Below the pieces are notes generated by a model. The model searched no databases, was not told the origin of the DNA, and saw only the letters and a list, made by a program, of their open reading frames with translations. Of a stretch of 52,228 nt of DNA, positions 8,221 to 16,218 are shown in pieces. The DNA lies in assembly GCA_021789495.1 (NCBI GenBank), contig JAJYJM010000003.1, positions 6,865 through 59,092 on the forward strand, given 5' to 3'. The DNA comes from Nitrospirota bacterium (GTDB taxonomy: Bacteria; Nitrospirota; JACRHJ01). Position 1 is the first letter of the stretch, and each line of letters begins with the position of its first letter. The translations under genes were made by a program, and so were the position numbers.

Positions 8221-9894
8221 TTAAAAAAGTTCGCCGTTTTCGTGTAAATCTTCCTTGTATCTTGCAGCGGATCTGAAGTGATTGAAATCGCCGCGTCCGG
8301 GCAACTGCACTTCTTTGCCGTCCATGAGTTCCTCGATGCTCAATACCTGAACCCTGTCCACCTTTGAAAAGTTCGGCAACGTCCCTTCCTCCTTCGCCTC
8401 GCGCCTCATGCCGTTCGTTATTTTCTCGTCGAAACATGCGAATACGCCCATGTCGACCTTCTTCTGCTTTACGGACGTTATGAACGAACGAAGGCTCGCG
8501 ATATTCGCGTTCCCGCTTTTTACCTCAATGATGCCGACTCCGCTCTTTTGCGGAGAGACAGGGAAGGTAAAGTGTCCGTCCTCGCCGCCTTCGCCCGTTT
8601 TCTTCGGGTTGGACACGCCGCCAATCAATACCTCGACAACCCAGTCCTGGAATTTTATCCTGCCGCCGCCCGTAAGAGCGAGATCCCTCGCGGAGGCAAT
8701 ATCCCTTGGGAAGCCGTCGATGTCTATATTTTTCAGAACCTCCCTGTAGTCTTCCTTGTAGGTATCCTTGAGGCGTTTCAGGACAAGCCGGACGGCGAGG
8801 TGCGAAATATCCACGCCGAGCCAGGAGCGGTTCAGCTTCTGGGCCGCCGCGACGGTCGTGCCGCACCCGCAGAAGAAATCGGCGACAAGGTCTCCTTCGT
8901 TGGAACTCGCAGTGATGATGCGCTCAAGAAGGGCAAGCGGCTTTTGAGTTGGATAGCCGAGGCGCTCCGCGGCCTGCGCAGAGATAGGATGAATGTCATC
9001 AAATATATCCTGGACAGAAACGCCGGTTAATTTATCTGCAAAATGTTTGAGCCGGGGGACACCTCCCTTTTTAGGCCAATAAATATAACCAGCCGCATCA
9101 AGGGCATCCAACGTCTTTAAAGTTCCACGAGCTTTAATTCCCAATTCCTCTATTAAATTTTGCGGGATTGCCCAATGTCTTCCTTTGGAAGCAACGTCTA
9201 TATTACGCCATTTCCCTCCACTTTCGCCTTTACTGATACCTGCACCCGTAAGAGAAATAGGTTGAAATTTTCTTCCGGATTCAGCGTCAATATTTTTAAA
9301 AAATTTGTCTATGTATTTTTCATCATGCTTACACTTAATATTAATCCACTTGAAAACATTTGTTTTGGTATAAAAGAAAATAATATCATGTACTGGGCCA
9401 TATCTTTTCGCATTGCCGTGAGAATGCGTCCTTTTCCATACAATCTCGTTCCTGAAATTATCTCTTCCGAAAATCAAATCGCACACGACCTTCAGGTAAT
9501 GGCTCATGTTCGGGTCACAGTGCAGGTAAAAGCTCCCGGTGGGCTTCAGGACCTTGTGCATGTACCATATGCGTATCGCCATCGTGGTGAGGTAGGAAAG
9601 AGCGCTCCTGGAGATTCTGATGTCGTTAAACGCATCGAGAAGCCGGAACAGGTCTATGTCTATCTCTTTTATTTCGTTGAGCGTATCCAGATACGAGATG
9701 CTGCTCCAGGTGTCGGCGAATGCCTCTTTCTGCGCCTTCACGTCGCTTAAGTCAACGTTCTCGAAAAGGATATTGTAATTCCGATTGCTGTTGAAGGGCG
9801 GGTCGATATAAATCAGGTCTATAAAGCCGGACGGGTGCTCGGCGTAAAGTTTTTTCAGGACGTCCAGGCAATCTCCGAAACGAAGCTCGTTCAT
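8221..9894 (-). CDS. DNA methyltransferase fused to Mrr-like restriction nuclease domain
   Basis: The 557-residue protein has motif IV DPPF at residues 31-34 first and motif I FCGCG at 341-345 later, the order of beta-class N6-adenine/N4-cytosine methyltransferases. Residues about 155-300 form a target-recognition region that is visibly more AT-rich. Residues about 413-525 resemble the Mrr/PD-(D/E)XK fold: FQDWVVEVLIGG, GEGGEDG (438-440) and IIEVKSG (457-459), then SIEEL near the end. Modification and cleavage may thus sit in one chain. The start is MNELRFGDC at 9894, whose ATG overlaps the stop of the preceding small gene; a longer upstream frame belongs to another gene. Target sequence cannot be read from the protein. 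Confidence 0.85.
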   Translation of the reverse strand: MNELRFGDCLDVLKKLYAEHPSGFIDLIYIDPPFNSNRNYNILFENVDLSDVKAQKEAFADTWSSISYLDTLNEIKEIDIDLFRLLDAFNDIRISRSALSYLTTMAIRIWYMHKVLKPTGSFYLHCDPNMSHYLKVVCDLIFGRDNFRNEIVWKRTHSHGNAKRYGPVHDIIFFYTKTNVFKWINIKCKHDEKYIDKFFKNIDAESGRKFQPISLTGAGISKGESGGKWRNIDVASKGRHWAIPQNLIEELGIKARGTLKTLDALDAAGYIYWPKKGGVPRLKHFADKLTGVSVQDIFDDIHPISAQAAERLGYPTQKPLALLERIITASSNEGDLVADFFCGCGTTVAAAQKLNRSWLGVDISHLAVRLVLKRLKDTYKEDYREVLKNIDIDGFPRDIASARDLALTGGGRIKFQDWVVEVLIGGVSNPKKTGEGGEDGHFTFPVSPQKSGVGIIEVKSGNANIASLRSFITSVKQKKVDMGVFACFDEKITNGMRREAKEEGTLPNFSKVDRVQVLSIEELMDGKEVQLPGRGDFNHFRSAARYKEDLHENGELF

Positions 9895-10169
9895 CAGCGG
9901 TCTATCCTCTTTAGGAATTGTCGCGCGCAGTCCTCGGAGCAGAAATGGAGCGTGTTGCCGCCGAAGGTCTTCTTCACGGCGCGGGAGACCGGCACGTATA
10001 CCTTGCACTGCATGCAAGGAATCATCTCGTCGCCCTCCGGGCGGCGCGCGGGCGGGACGGAGGCGGAGGATGCGCTGCCGGGATGGTGGCCGGTAAGGTA
10101 GTTAAGCAGCCTGCCGAGGAAGAAATAAAACGAGGCGGCAAGTATCAGGAGGAGGATTATCCGTTCTAT
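9894..10169 (-). CDS. Small membrane-anchored zinc-finger protein (PP0621-like), probable ATA start
   Basis: A 91-residue protein is readable if translation begins at the ATA at 10169-10167: one N-terminal helix (ERIILLLILAASFYFFLGR), a Pro/Ser/Ala linker, then a C-terminal CMQC...FCSEDC zinc motif. This layout matches the PP0621/MYM-like family of unknown function. AAGGAGG ends 7 bases before the ATA, and no ATG, GTG or TTG exists between the previous in-frame stop and the helix. Its start overlaps the TPR gene stop (ATAG) and its stop overlaps the methyltransferase start (TGATG), which argues strongly that it is real. An ATT five residues... further upstream is the alternative start. A base error in the start codon is also possible. 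Confidence 0.72.
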   Translation of the reverse strand: MERIILLLILAASFYFFLGRLLNYLTGHHPGSASSASVPPARRPEGDEMIPCMQCKVYVPVSRAVKKTFGGNTLHFCSEDCARQFLKRIDR

Positions 10170-10762
10170 TTTCCGGCCTCCTTCATCGCCTGGCGGAATG
10201 CGTCAACTTCCTGGCTCAGTTCCGTGTTTTTCTTCTGGTCCGGGACTTCCTTTATAAGCTTGTCGTATTCTGAGAGCGCGTCCTTATAGTCATGCTTCGA
10301 CTCGCCCAGGGTCAGGATGAGGTTTATCCTTGCCTGCGGGTGCTGCGGGTCGAGTTTCAAGACGGTGCGATACTCTGTGATGGCCTGGTCAACCTGGCCG
10401 GTATCGCGCATGAGCGTCGCCATGTCCGTCCGGACGTTCACGTTGCCGGGGTCTATCTCAAGCGCCTGCTCGTAGTAATTTATGCCTTGGGTCCATTTGT
10501 CGGACGGCTGCGCAGAATTCCCCTCCCTGTCAACCTCGTCCTGCCCCCAGTCGTAGTAGAGGTTCCCAATCTGGATGAGGATGTTCATGTTCTTCGGGTC
10601 GTTCTTCAGGGCGGACTGCATCATCCCGGCCTCCTGCGGGAAATCCGTTATGGACGTATTGCCCGCAGGGACCTCTTCGGTTTCTTTTTTTGCGCAGGAG
10701 ACAAAGGGTACGGCAATGAGGAGAGATGCCGCGAGAAATATCGAAAAACTTTTTAAAACCAT
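10166..10762 (-). CDS. TPR-repeat lipoprotein
   Basis: The 198-residue protein has a lipoprotein signal peptide with lipobox FVSC (cysteine near residue 24), followed by KKETEE. Three or so tetratricopeptide repeats are seen (IQIGNLYYDWGQ, NYYEQALEIDPGNVNVRTDMATLMRDTGQ, AITEYRTVLKLDPQHPQARINL). It is expected to be anchored in an envelope membrane and to mediate protein contacts. GGAGG lies ahead of the ATG. It is followed without gap by the small zinc-finger gene. The partner is unknown. Confidence 0.82.
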   Translation of the reverse strand: MVLKSFSIFLAASLLIAVPFVSCAKKETEEVPAGNTSITDFPQEAGMMQSALKNDPKNMNILIQIGNLYYDWGQDEVDREGNSAQPSDKWTQGINYYEQALEIDPGNVNVRTDMATLMRDTGQVDQAITEYRTVLKLDPQHPQARINLILTLGESKHDYKDALSEYDKLIKEVPDQKKNTELSQEVDAFRQAMKEAGK

Positions 10763-10828
10763 TAAGTTCCTCCGTCCGGGCCGGTGCGGCGACAGGTGGT
10801 CGCGCGTCTTCCGCCCGCTTGCAATATC

Positions 10829-11638
10829 TCAGGACGGGAGGACTTCGTCCATGCTCCCGCTTCTGAAGCCCGTAAGGTCGAGGGCGACGTAATTATAACC
10901 CAGGGAGAGGAGCTTTGCCACAACTTTTTCTCTCTGCTCCGGGGCCATGATAAGCGGCATATCGCCTGCGGGAAGCTCTATCCTCGCCAGAGTCCCGTGG
11001 TGGCGCACCCGAAGCTCCGAAAACCCAAGCGACCTGAGAAACTCTTCCGCCTGCCCCACGCGCTCAAGGTCGTCCTTGACAATCTTCATCCCGTACGGAA
11101 ACCGGCTCGCCAGGCAGGGGGACGAGGGCCTCTCTGAATTGGGAAGCTTCAGCCCCCGCGCAATCTCCCTGACCTCGTCCTTCCCTATGTTGAGTTCCCT
11201 GAGCGGGCTTCTGATTCCCATCTCGGGGAGGGCCTTCAGGCCGGGCCGTCTTGTCTTCGCGTCGTCGGCATTCGTGCCGTCGAAGACGTCGGAACCGCGC
11301 TGTTTCGCAACTTCCAGTATTGCGCCGAAATCGCCCCTCTTGCAGTGATAGCAACGCTCCGGGGGATTGGATGCGATATTCTCGTCTTCCAGGACGCTTA
11401 ATCGCAGGACGTCGTGCCGGATGCCAATCACCCGCGCAACCGAAGCCGCCTGCCGAAGCTCCGAGGCCGGCACGAACTCGGAGGCCACGGTCACGGCAAT
11501 TGCCTTATCGCCCAGCGCCTTATGCGCCGCGGCGGCAACGACGGAGGAATCCACGCCGCCTGAAAAAGCCACAACCGCGCCCTTAAAATTCCTGAAATAA
11601 TCAAGCAGGTTATCCAGCCGCAAACCCGAATTCCTCAT
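10829..11638 (-). CDS. larE: Sulfur transferase LarE (nickel-pincer cofactor synthesis)
   Basis: The 269-residue PP-loop protein adenylylates and then thiolates the pyridinium intermediate of the nickel-pincer nucleotide cofactor. SGGVDSS at residues 26-32 binds ATP. Cysteines at 97 and 100 (RCYHCK) and 176 (SPCLASRFPYG) are present. Cys176 corresponds to the sacrificial residue of the Lactobacillus enzyme, while the three-cysteine set recalls LarE types reported to hold an iron-sulfur cluster. It starts 11 bp after the HD-GYP gene with GAGG upstream. larB and larC are encoded together about 27 kb away. No LarA-type enzyme using the cofactor is seen in this window. Confidence 0.92.
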   Translation of the reverse strand: MRNSGLRLDNLLDYFRNFKGAVVAFSGGVDSSVVAAAAHKALGDKAIAVTVASEFVPASELRQAASVARVIGIRHDVLRLSVLEDENIASNPPERCYHCKRGDFGAILEVAKQRGSDVFDGTNADDAKTRRPGLKALPEMGIRSPLRELNIGKDEVREIARGLKLPNSERPSSPCLASRFPYGMKIVKDDLERVGQAEEFLRSLGFSELRVRHHGTLARIELPAGDMPLIMAPEQREKVVAKLLSLGYNYVALDLTGFRSGSMDEVLPS

Positions 11639-11648
11639 CCATCCTCTA

Positions 11649-13481
11649 TCAAGCGGTTGAGACGCCCTGGACGCCCCGGCTGAGAGCCGGCGCCTCCTCT
11701 TCCTCGAATATCCTTAGAAACGACTCGACCACACTTGGATTATGCTGCCTGCCGGACTGCTCTTTTATCATCGCGACCGCCTCGGCGGTGGTTTTCGCCT
11801 TCCTGTAAGGCCTGTCGGAAGTCAGGGCGTCGAAGACGTCCGCGACAGTAACGATGGCGACCATAAGCGGGATTTCATCGCCCTTCAGGCCGTCCGGATA
11901 GCCCAAACCGTCGTAGCGTTCCTGGTGGTGGCGAATGATTGGCCGGATTTTCTGCAGGAAGTCCACCCCCCGGACGATATTCTCGCCTATCTCAGGATGC
12001 TCCTTCATGTGCAGAAACTCCTCGGTCGTAAGTTTGCCGGGTTTGTTCAGCACCGCCTCGTCTATGCCGATCTTGCCAACGTCGTGGAGGGTGGCCCCGT
12101 ACCGGAGGACAGCTATATCCTCCCTTGAGAGCCCCATGTCCTCGCCGATGGCTATCGCGAACTGCGTTACCCTGTCGGAGTGACCGAGGGTGTACGGGTC
12201 TTTGGCCTCGACCGCCTGGGCCAGCGCCGATATGGTGTCGTAATAGCTTTTCTCAAGGTTCTGTATAAGCTCCACGTTTTCGATGGCGACGGACGCCTGG
12301 CCCGCGATGGCGAGCAGATATTCCAACTCGCTTTTGCAGAACGACGGCCTTGTCGGACCGCGCTCGATGTTGATTACGCCAAGAAGCTCCGAACTCGCGC
12401 CGATGAGCGGCACGGAGAGCATCGAGGCGTGGACGGGGAAGCCCCTGCCGCGGATAAAACGCGGGTCCTCCAGGACGTCTTCTATCATCACCGGGTTTCT
12501 GTTTTTGGCCGCCCAGCCTGCGATACCCTCGCCCATCCTGAAGCGGCTCCTGCGGTGCGTCTCCGGAGAGAGGCCCTTCCCGGTATGGATGAAAAGCTCG
12601 TCAACCTCTTTCTCGAGGAGCATTACGGAGCCCCTGTCGGCGTCCAGTTCCCGAACCGCGGACCGGATTACCATCCGGAGGAGGTCTCCCTGCTTGTGTA
12701 TTATGTTCATGGAGCGGCTTATGTCGGAAAGAGACGTGAGTTTCTTCACCTTCTCGTCCAGGTCTTCCTGTATGGCGTTCGTCATCCGCCGGACGGGTTT
12801 TACGACCGTGCCGGTCAGTAATATAATCAGCACGCCGGCCAGGACCGCGCCGAGGGAAGCAGCGCCCAGGACGAAGAGGCGTTTGAGCCTGTTGAGCGCC
12901 GTCAGCGTTTTGGTGTAGGACACGCCGACTGTGAGCCATCCCAGGACGGCGGGGCTGCTGTAATGACACCCCGCGCACTGCGGCTTCTTGCGTATCGCAA
13001 CCGTCCGGGAGAGGATGTACTGCCCTCCGCTTCCGGCCCTGGGGCCTTTTTTCAGTATGTCGGAGATGCCGCCGTGCTTTATCTCGAAGAGGTCCGCGGC
13101 CCTTTTGCCTACGTCCTGCCGGACGGACGACGCTATTACCGTGCCCGTGTAGTCGGTGAGCCAGGCCCTGTTCCTGCCGTCTTCCGCAGTCTTCTGAATG
13201 GATTTCCATGCCTCGGAGGGACTTCCCTTCAGCATGGCGTCCATTATGTTCTGGCTTACCATCGAGGCGAGGGACCCCGCCTCCTTGTCGGCTTCATTCA
13301 GGAGCTGGCGCGTCTGGAAGTCCACCAGGAGCTTTAACCCCAGCGCGGCGGACAGGAAGAAGAAAAAGGAGAGAATGAGAACGGATTTTATCCGGAGACT
13401 TTTAATCGGATTTTTAAAGCCGGGCCTGGACGATAATCCGCCTCCCTCGTCCGCCCCGCTCGCCCTGCCTGGATATTTCAA
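11649..13481 (-). CDS. Membrane HD-GYP c-di-GMP phosphodiesterase with CxxCH sensor domain, HAMP and GAF
   Basis: The 610-residue protein starts at TTG (AAAGG upstream). Segments in order: transmembrane helix about 33-51, periplasmic domain about 55-200 holding a single CAGCH (169-173), second helix about 203-224, HAMP about 225-280, GAF about 285-420, and HD-GYP about 425-600. The HD-GYP part carries HDVGK, HHQERYDGLGYP and DRPYR, so it should hydrolyse c-di-GMP. The CxxCH in a periplasmic ligand-binding-like domain suggests covalent haem c and redox or gas sensing. It is divergent from murQ, with a promoter-like sequence at 13523-13551, and probably co-transcribed with larE. Confidence 0.88.
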   Translation of the reverse strand: MKYPGRASGADEGGGLSSRPGFKNPIKSLRIKSVLILSFFFFLSAALGLKLLVDFQTRQLLNEADKEAGSLASMVSQNIMDAMLKGSPSEAWKSIQKTAEDGRNRAWLTDYTGTVIASSVRQDVGKRAADLFEIKHGGISDILKKGPRAGSGGQYILSRTVAIRKKPQCAGCHYSSPAVLGWLTVGVSYTKTLTALNRLKRLFVLGAASLGAVLAGVLIILLTGTVVKPVRRMTNAIQEDLDEKVKKLTSLSDISRSMNIIHKQGDLLRMVIRSAVRELDADRGSVMLLEKEVDELFIHTGKGLSPETHRRSRFRMGEGIAGWAAKNRNPVMIEDVLEDPRFIRGRGFPVHASMLSVPLIGASSELLGVINIERGPTRPSFCKSELEYLLAIAGQASVAIENVELIQNLEKSYYDTISALAQAVEAKDPYTLGHSDRVTQFAIAIGEDMGLSREDIAVLRYGATLHDVGKIGIDEAVLNKPGKLTTEEFLHMKEHPEIGENIVRGVDFLQKIRPIIRHHQERYDGLGYPDGLKGDEIPLMVAIVTVADVFDALTSDRPYRKAKTTAEAVAMIKEQSGRQHNPSVVESFLRIFEEEEAPALSRGVQGVSTA

Positions 13482-13513
13482 GAAAAAAACCTTTCGATAC
13501 TGCCGGTTGAAAA

Positions 13514-13529
13514 GTTAAAACACTTTAAC
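13514..13529. promoter_or_regulatory. Palindrome GTTAAA-ACAC-TTTAAC, possible operator
   Basis: Perfect 6-bp arms overlap the proposed -10 of the HD-GYP promoter, in the 137-bp divergent region between it and murQ. The half TTAAAGTGT also recurs inverted at 13596-13604, so a regulator could bind at both ends of the region. No regulator is identified. Confidence 0.4.
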
Positions 13530-13551
13530 ACAATAAGGCCCGGTATGTCAA
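13523..13551 (-). promoter_or_regulatory. Putative sigma70 promoter for HD-GYP-larE
   Basis: A perfect -35 TTGACA (13551-13546) is followed after 17 bases by TTAAAG (13528-13523), a weak -10. Start of the gene is 42 bases further on. Only the -35 is strong. Confidence 0.4.
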
Positions 13552-13618
13552 TCATAATGGACATCCGCGTAATTTTTCGCTTGTTAAAAAACCGATTAAA
13601 GTGTACTAATAATTCTAA

Positions 13619-14542
13619 ATGAAAAAACCACTGGAACAGATGCCGCCTTCCGAAATCCTCGCCCTTATGGACACGGCGGACGAAAGGGCGCTCCTGGCCG
13701 TAAGGGGCGCGCGCAGGGCCATTGCAGGGGCCGCCGAAGCCGCCGCCAGGGCGATAGGCTCCGGCGGAAGGCTTATATACGTCGGCGCCGGCACGTCCGG
13801 CAGACTGGGTGTGCTCGACGCCTCGGAGTGTCCGCCGACATTCTCAGCCGCGCCGGGGCAGGTAATCGGCATCATAGCCGGGGGAACGAGGGCCCTGACC
13901 GAGGCCGTCGAGGGGGCCGAGGACGACGAGGCGGCGGGCAAGAGGGCGATAGCTCGCATTAAGGCAACCAAAAAAGACGTGGTTATCGGCATAACCGCAT
14001 CCGGGACTACGCCTTATGTCCTTGCGGCGCTCGCCGAGGCGGATAGACGGGGCGCAGAGACATGGATAATTATATGCAACCCCCTCTCCCTCAATCCCTC
14101 TCCCGCTAAGGGGAGAGGGAAGAGTTCCGGCGCATCTGCCTGTCTCCCCTCTCCCTGCCATGGGAGAGGGGCGGGGAAGAGGGTGATCCTCCTCGATACC
14201 GGGCCTGAGGTCATACGCGGCAGCAGCAGGCTCGCCGCCGGGACGGCCACGAAGCTCGCCTTGAACCGCATAACCACAGCCGCCTTTATCATGCTCGGCA
14301 AGGTATACGGAGAGCTGATGGTGGACGTAATGCCGACGAACAAAAAGCTTGTTAAACGCGCGGTGGATATCATATCGGCGGTTACGGGCTGCGATACCGG
14401 GAAGGCGGAAGATTACCTTAAAAAATCGGGGATGCGGCCAAAGACCGCATGTGTGATGGTTGCGAGGGGGGTATCGAAAGCCGAGGCGGAGCGCCTGCTT
14501 AAAGCGGGCAAAGGCTTTCTGCGCCGGGCACTCGAAGGATAA
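13619..14542 (+). CDS. murQ: N-acetylmuramic acid 6-phosphate etherase with repeat-derived insertion
   Basis: The 307-residue SIS-domain enzyme cleaves the lactyl ether of MurNAc-6-phosphate in peptidoglycan recycling. GGRLIYVGAGTSGRLGVLDASECPPTF and AVEGAED carry the catalytic glutamates, and GSSRLAAGTATKLALN is also conserved. Two oddities are visible. First, a stop codon directly precedes the ATG, and about 20 N-terminal residues usual in the family (the TE.RNP...ID region) are missing; no ribosome site is evident. Second, after ICNP the normal ten-residue linker is replaced by about 34 residues encoded by two tandem CCCTCTCCC hairpins, kept in frame. The protein may still work because the insert falls in a loop, but this is untested. 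Confidence 0.9.
   Translation: MKKPLEQMPPSEILALMDTADERALLAVRGARRAIAGAAEAAARAIGSGGRLIYVGAGTSGRLGVLDASECPPTFSAAPGQVIGIIAGGTRALTEAVEGAEDDEAAGKRAIARIKATKKDVVIGITASGTTPYVLAALAEADRRGAETWIIICNPLSLNPSPAKGRGKSSGASACLPSPCHGRGAGKRVILLDTGPEVIRGSSRLAAGTATKLALNRITTAAFIMLGKVYGELMVDVMPTNKKLVKRAVDIISAVTGCDTGKAEDYLKKSGMRPKTACVMVARGVSKAEAERLLKAGKGFLRRALEG
14080..14183. repeat. Palindromic repeat element inserted in frame in murQ
   Basis: Two adjacent hairpins are seen: CCCTCTCCC (14096-14104) with GGGAGAGGG (14111-14119), and CCCCTCTCCC (14146-14155) with GGGAGAGGGG (14162-14171). The outer ends are also partly complementary. Related CCCCTCTC-type hairpins occur at 27818-27860 and 51143-51219. The element is translated as Pro/Ser/Gly/Arg-rich sequence. 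Confidence 0.8.
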
Positions 14543-14559
14543 TCGGCGCGTAATCATTA

Positions 14560-14580
14560 CAAAAAGGGCCTCGCGCCCTT
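14560..14580 (-). terminator. Intrinsic terminator after the histidine kinase gene
   Basis: Read on the minus strand, AAGGGC pairs with GCCCTT across a 5-base loop and is followed by a short T-run (CCCTTTTTG). It begins at the last base of the kinase stop codon. On the plus strand it would terminate murQ poorly because there is no T-run. Confidence 0.65.
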
Positions 14581-16076
14581 CAGGAAATACCCGGCTTTAC
14601 CGGCAGGATTATGGTGAATTTCGAGCCCTCGCCGCGCCTGCTCGACACCTTTACCTTCCCGCCGTGCGCGTCCACAGCCGCCTTTACCATCGCAAGACCC
14701 AGGCCGGTGCCGCGCTTTTTGCCCGCATTCTTCCCGCGGTAATATTTTTCAAAAAGGCGCGGCAGGTCTTCATCGAAAATCCCGTCCCCGTCGTCCGACA
14801 CTTCTATGAACATCTTCATCGGGTCCTTCGGTACGCCTCCGGCCCTTATCAACGCCGTCCCGCCTTCCCTGTTATAATTTACGGCGTTGGCGAGCAGGTT
14901 CGTAACCGCGCGTCTTATCTGCGCGCTGTCGGCGTAAATCTTCGGCGTTCCCGGTTCCACCTCGATTTTTATCTCCACCTGCCTTTCGCGCGCGAACATC
15001 TCGCAGTCCTTCACGGCCTGCTCTATAAGCTCCAGGGCGAAGACTGGCTGTAGTATAAGCCCCGCATCGTCCGATTCGAGCCGGGAGATTGCAAGCATGT
15101 CGTCTATCAGGAGCGAGATCCTCCTTGCTGCCTTCTGAACCTCCTCCATTATCTTTGCCGTATCGCCGCCCTCGGTTTTCAGCATGTCGCAGTAGCCGTA
15201 TATGACGGAAAGGGGGCCTCTTATGTCGTGCGTCAGCATATGAAAGACCGCGTTTTTTTCTTTTTGGGCTTCCTTGAGAGCCAGATCCGCGAGCTTTCTT
15301 TCCGTGATATCGCGCGCGATGCCCTGAGTGCCGAGTATCGTCCCCTGTTCGTCCCTCAAGACCCGGACGTTGTGCATGACATAAATTATCTTCCCGCTTT
15401 TGGATACGAAACGGTTCTCGAAATTGAAAGCGTCCGTGCCTTTCACCATCATTTCCCCGAAAACCTCTATGGTCTTTTTTATGTCTTCGGGATGTATCCA
15501 TTTCTGCCAGGGCTGCCCGTTTACCTCCTCCGGAGATGCCTCGAGCATCCTGTATGCGGCGTCGTTCATAAACAGCTGGTTTCCGTATCTGTCGGAGCGG
15601 TATATGAAATCCGTGGAAAGCTCGACCAGGTCCTTGTAGCGGCGCTCCGAATCCTTGAGGGCATTTACCATGAGCGCCCTCTGGCGGTTGTCCTCCCGGT
15701 TCTTTACCGCCTGCTCGATGGAATTGATTATGCGGGGGAAATGGGCGAAGCCTACGTCCTTGGTGAAGTAGTCGTTGGCCCCTATCTTGAACGCCTCTCT
15801 CGCAACCTCCTCGGAACCCTGGCCGGTTATGAAGATGAATGGGATGTCGCTGCCGCCGCTCCGGAGGGTTTCCAGGAGTTCCATGCCGCTCATGTCCGGC
15901 ATCTGGTAATCGGAAAGGATGCAGTCAACCTCGTTTTTTTTCAGGTATTCAAGGCATTCGCGGGCGCTTTCGAGTATGTCTATCCGGAAGTGCGGGGCGT
16001 CCAGGGTCAGCATTGTCTTCATGTAGCCGCTGATTTCCGGGTCGTCGTCTATTATCAAGAGCCTCGGCTGCTCCAT
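14580..16076 (-). CDS. Hybrid sensor: receiver-PAS-histidine kinase
   Basis: The 498-residue cytoplasmic protein has no transmembrane segment. Residues 1-120 form a receiver domain (IIDDDPE, phosphoacceptor Asp in CILSDYQMPDMSG, Lys in YFTKD). Residues about 150-275 form a PAS/PAC domain (DFIYRSDRYGNQLFMNDAAYRML...GIARDIT). A HisKA domain follows with phospho-His in MLTHDIRGPLSV, then a HATPase with N, G1 and G2 boxes (LLANAVNY, DDGDGI, GTGLGLAMVK). The N-terminal receiver suggests it is the middle or last step of a phosphorelay started by another kinase. No cognate response regulator is adjacent. It converges with murQ at a terminator. Confidence 0.92.
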   Translation of the reverse strand: MEQPRLLIIDDDPEISGYMKTMLTLDAPHFRIDILESARECLEYLKKNEVDCILSDYQMPDMSGMELLETLRSGGSDIPFIFITGQGSEEVAREAFKIGANDYFTKDVGFAHFPRIINSIEQAVKNREDNRQRALMVNALKDSERRYKDLVELSTDFIYRSDRYGNQLFMNDAAYRMLEASPEEVNGQPWQKWIHPEDIKKTIEVFGEMMVKGTDAFNFENRFVSKSGKIIYVMHNVRVLRDEQGTILGTQGIARDITERKLADLALKEAQKEKNAVFHMLTHDIRGPLSVIYGYCDMLKTEGGDTAKIMEEVQKAARRISLLIDDMLAISRLESDDAGLILQPVFALELIEQAVKDCEMFARERQVEIKIEVEPGTPKIYADSAQIRRAVTNLLANAVNYNREGGTALIRAGGVPKDPMKMFIEVSDDGDGIFDEDLPRLFEKYYRGKNAGKKRGTGLGLAMVKAAVDAHGGKVKVSSRRGEGSKFTIILPVKPGIS

Positions 16077-16218
16077 ATATTCTCCGTTTAAAAAATTATA
16101 GTAATATAAATCAGTTAAGTCAATAACCGATGTTATTGCTTATAAAAAACCGCATAAAATACGGTCTTGGAATTTTTATCTGTTATACTTTTAATATATA
16201 TTAATATCTGAGGCGGCC

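Noticed and set aside
14563..14580. Bidirectional terminator for murQ and the kinase
   Set aside because: Only the minus strand has a T-run; called for the kinase gene only.
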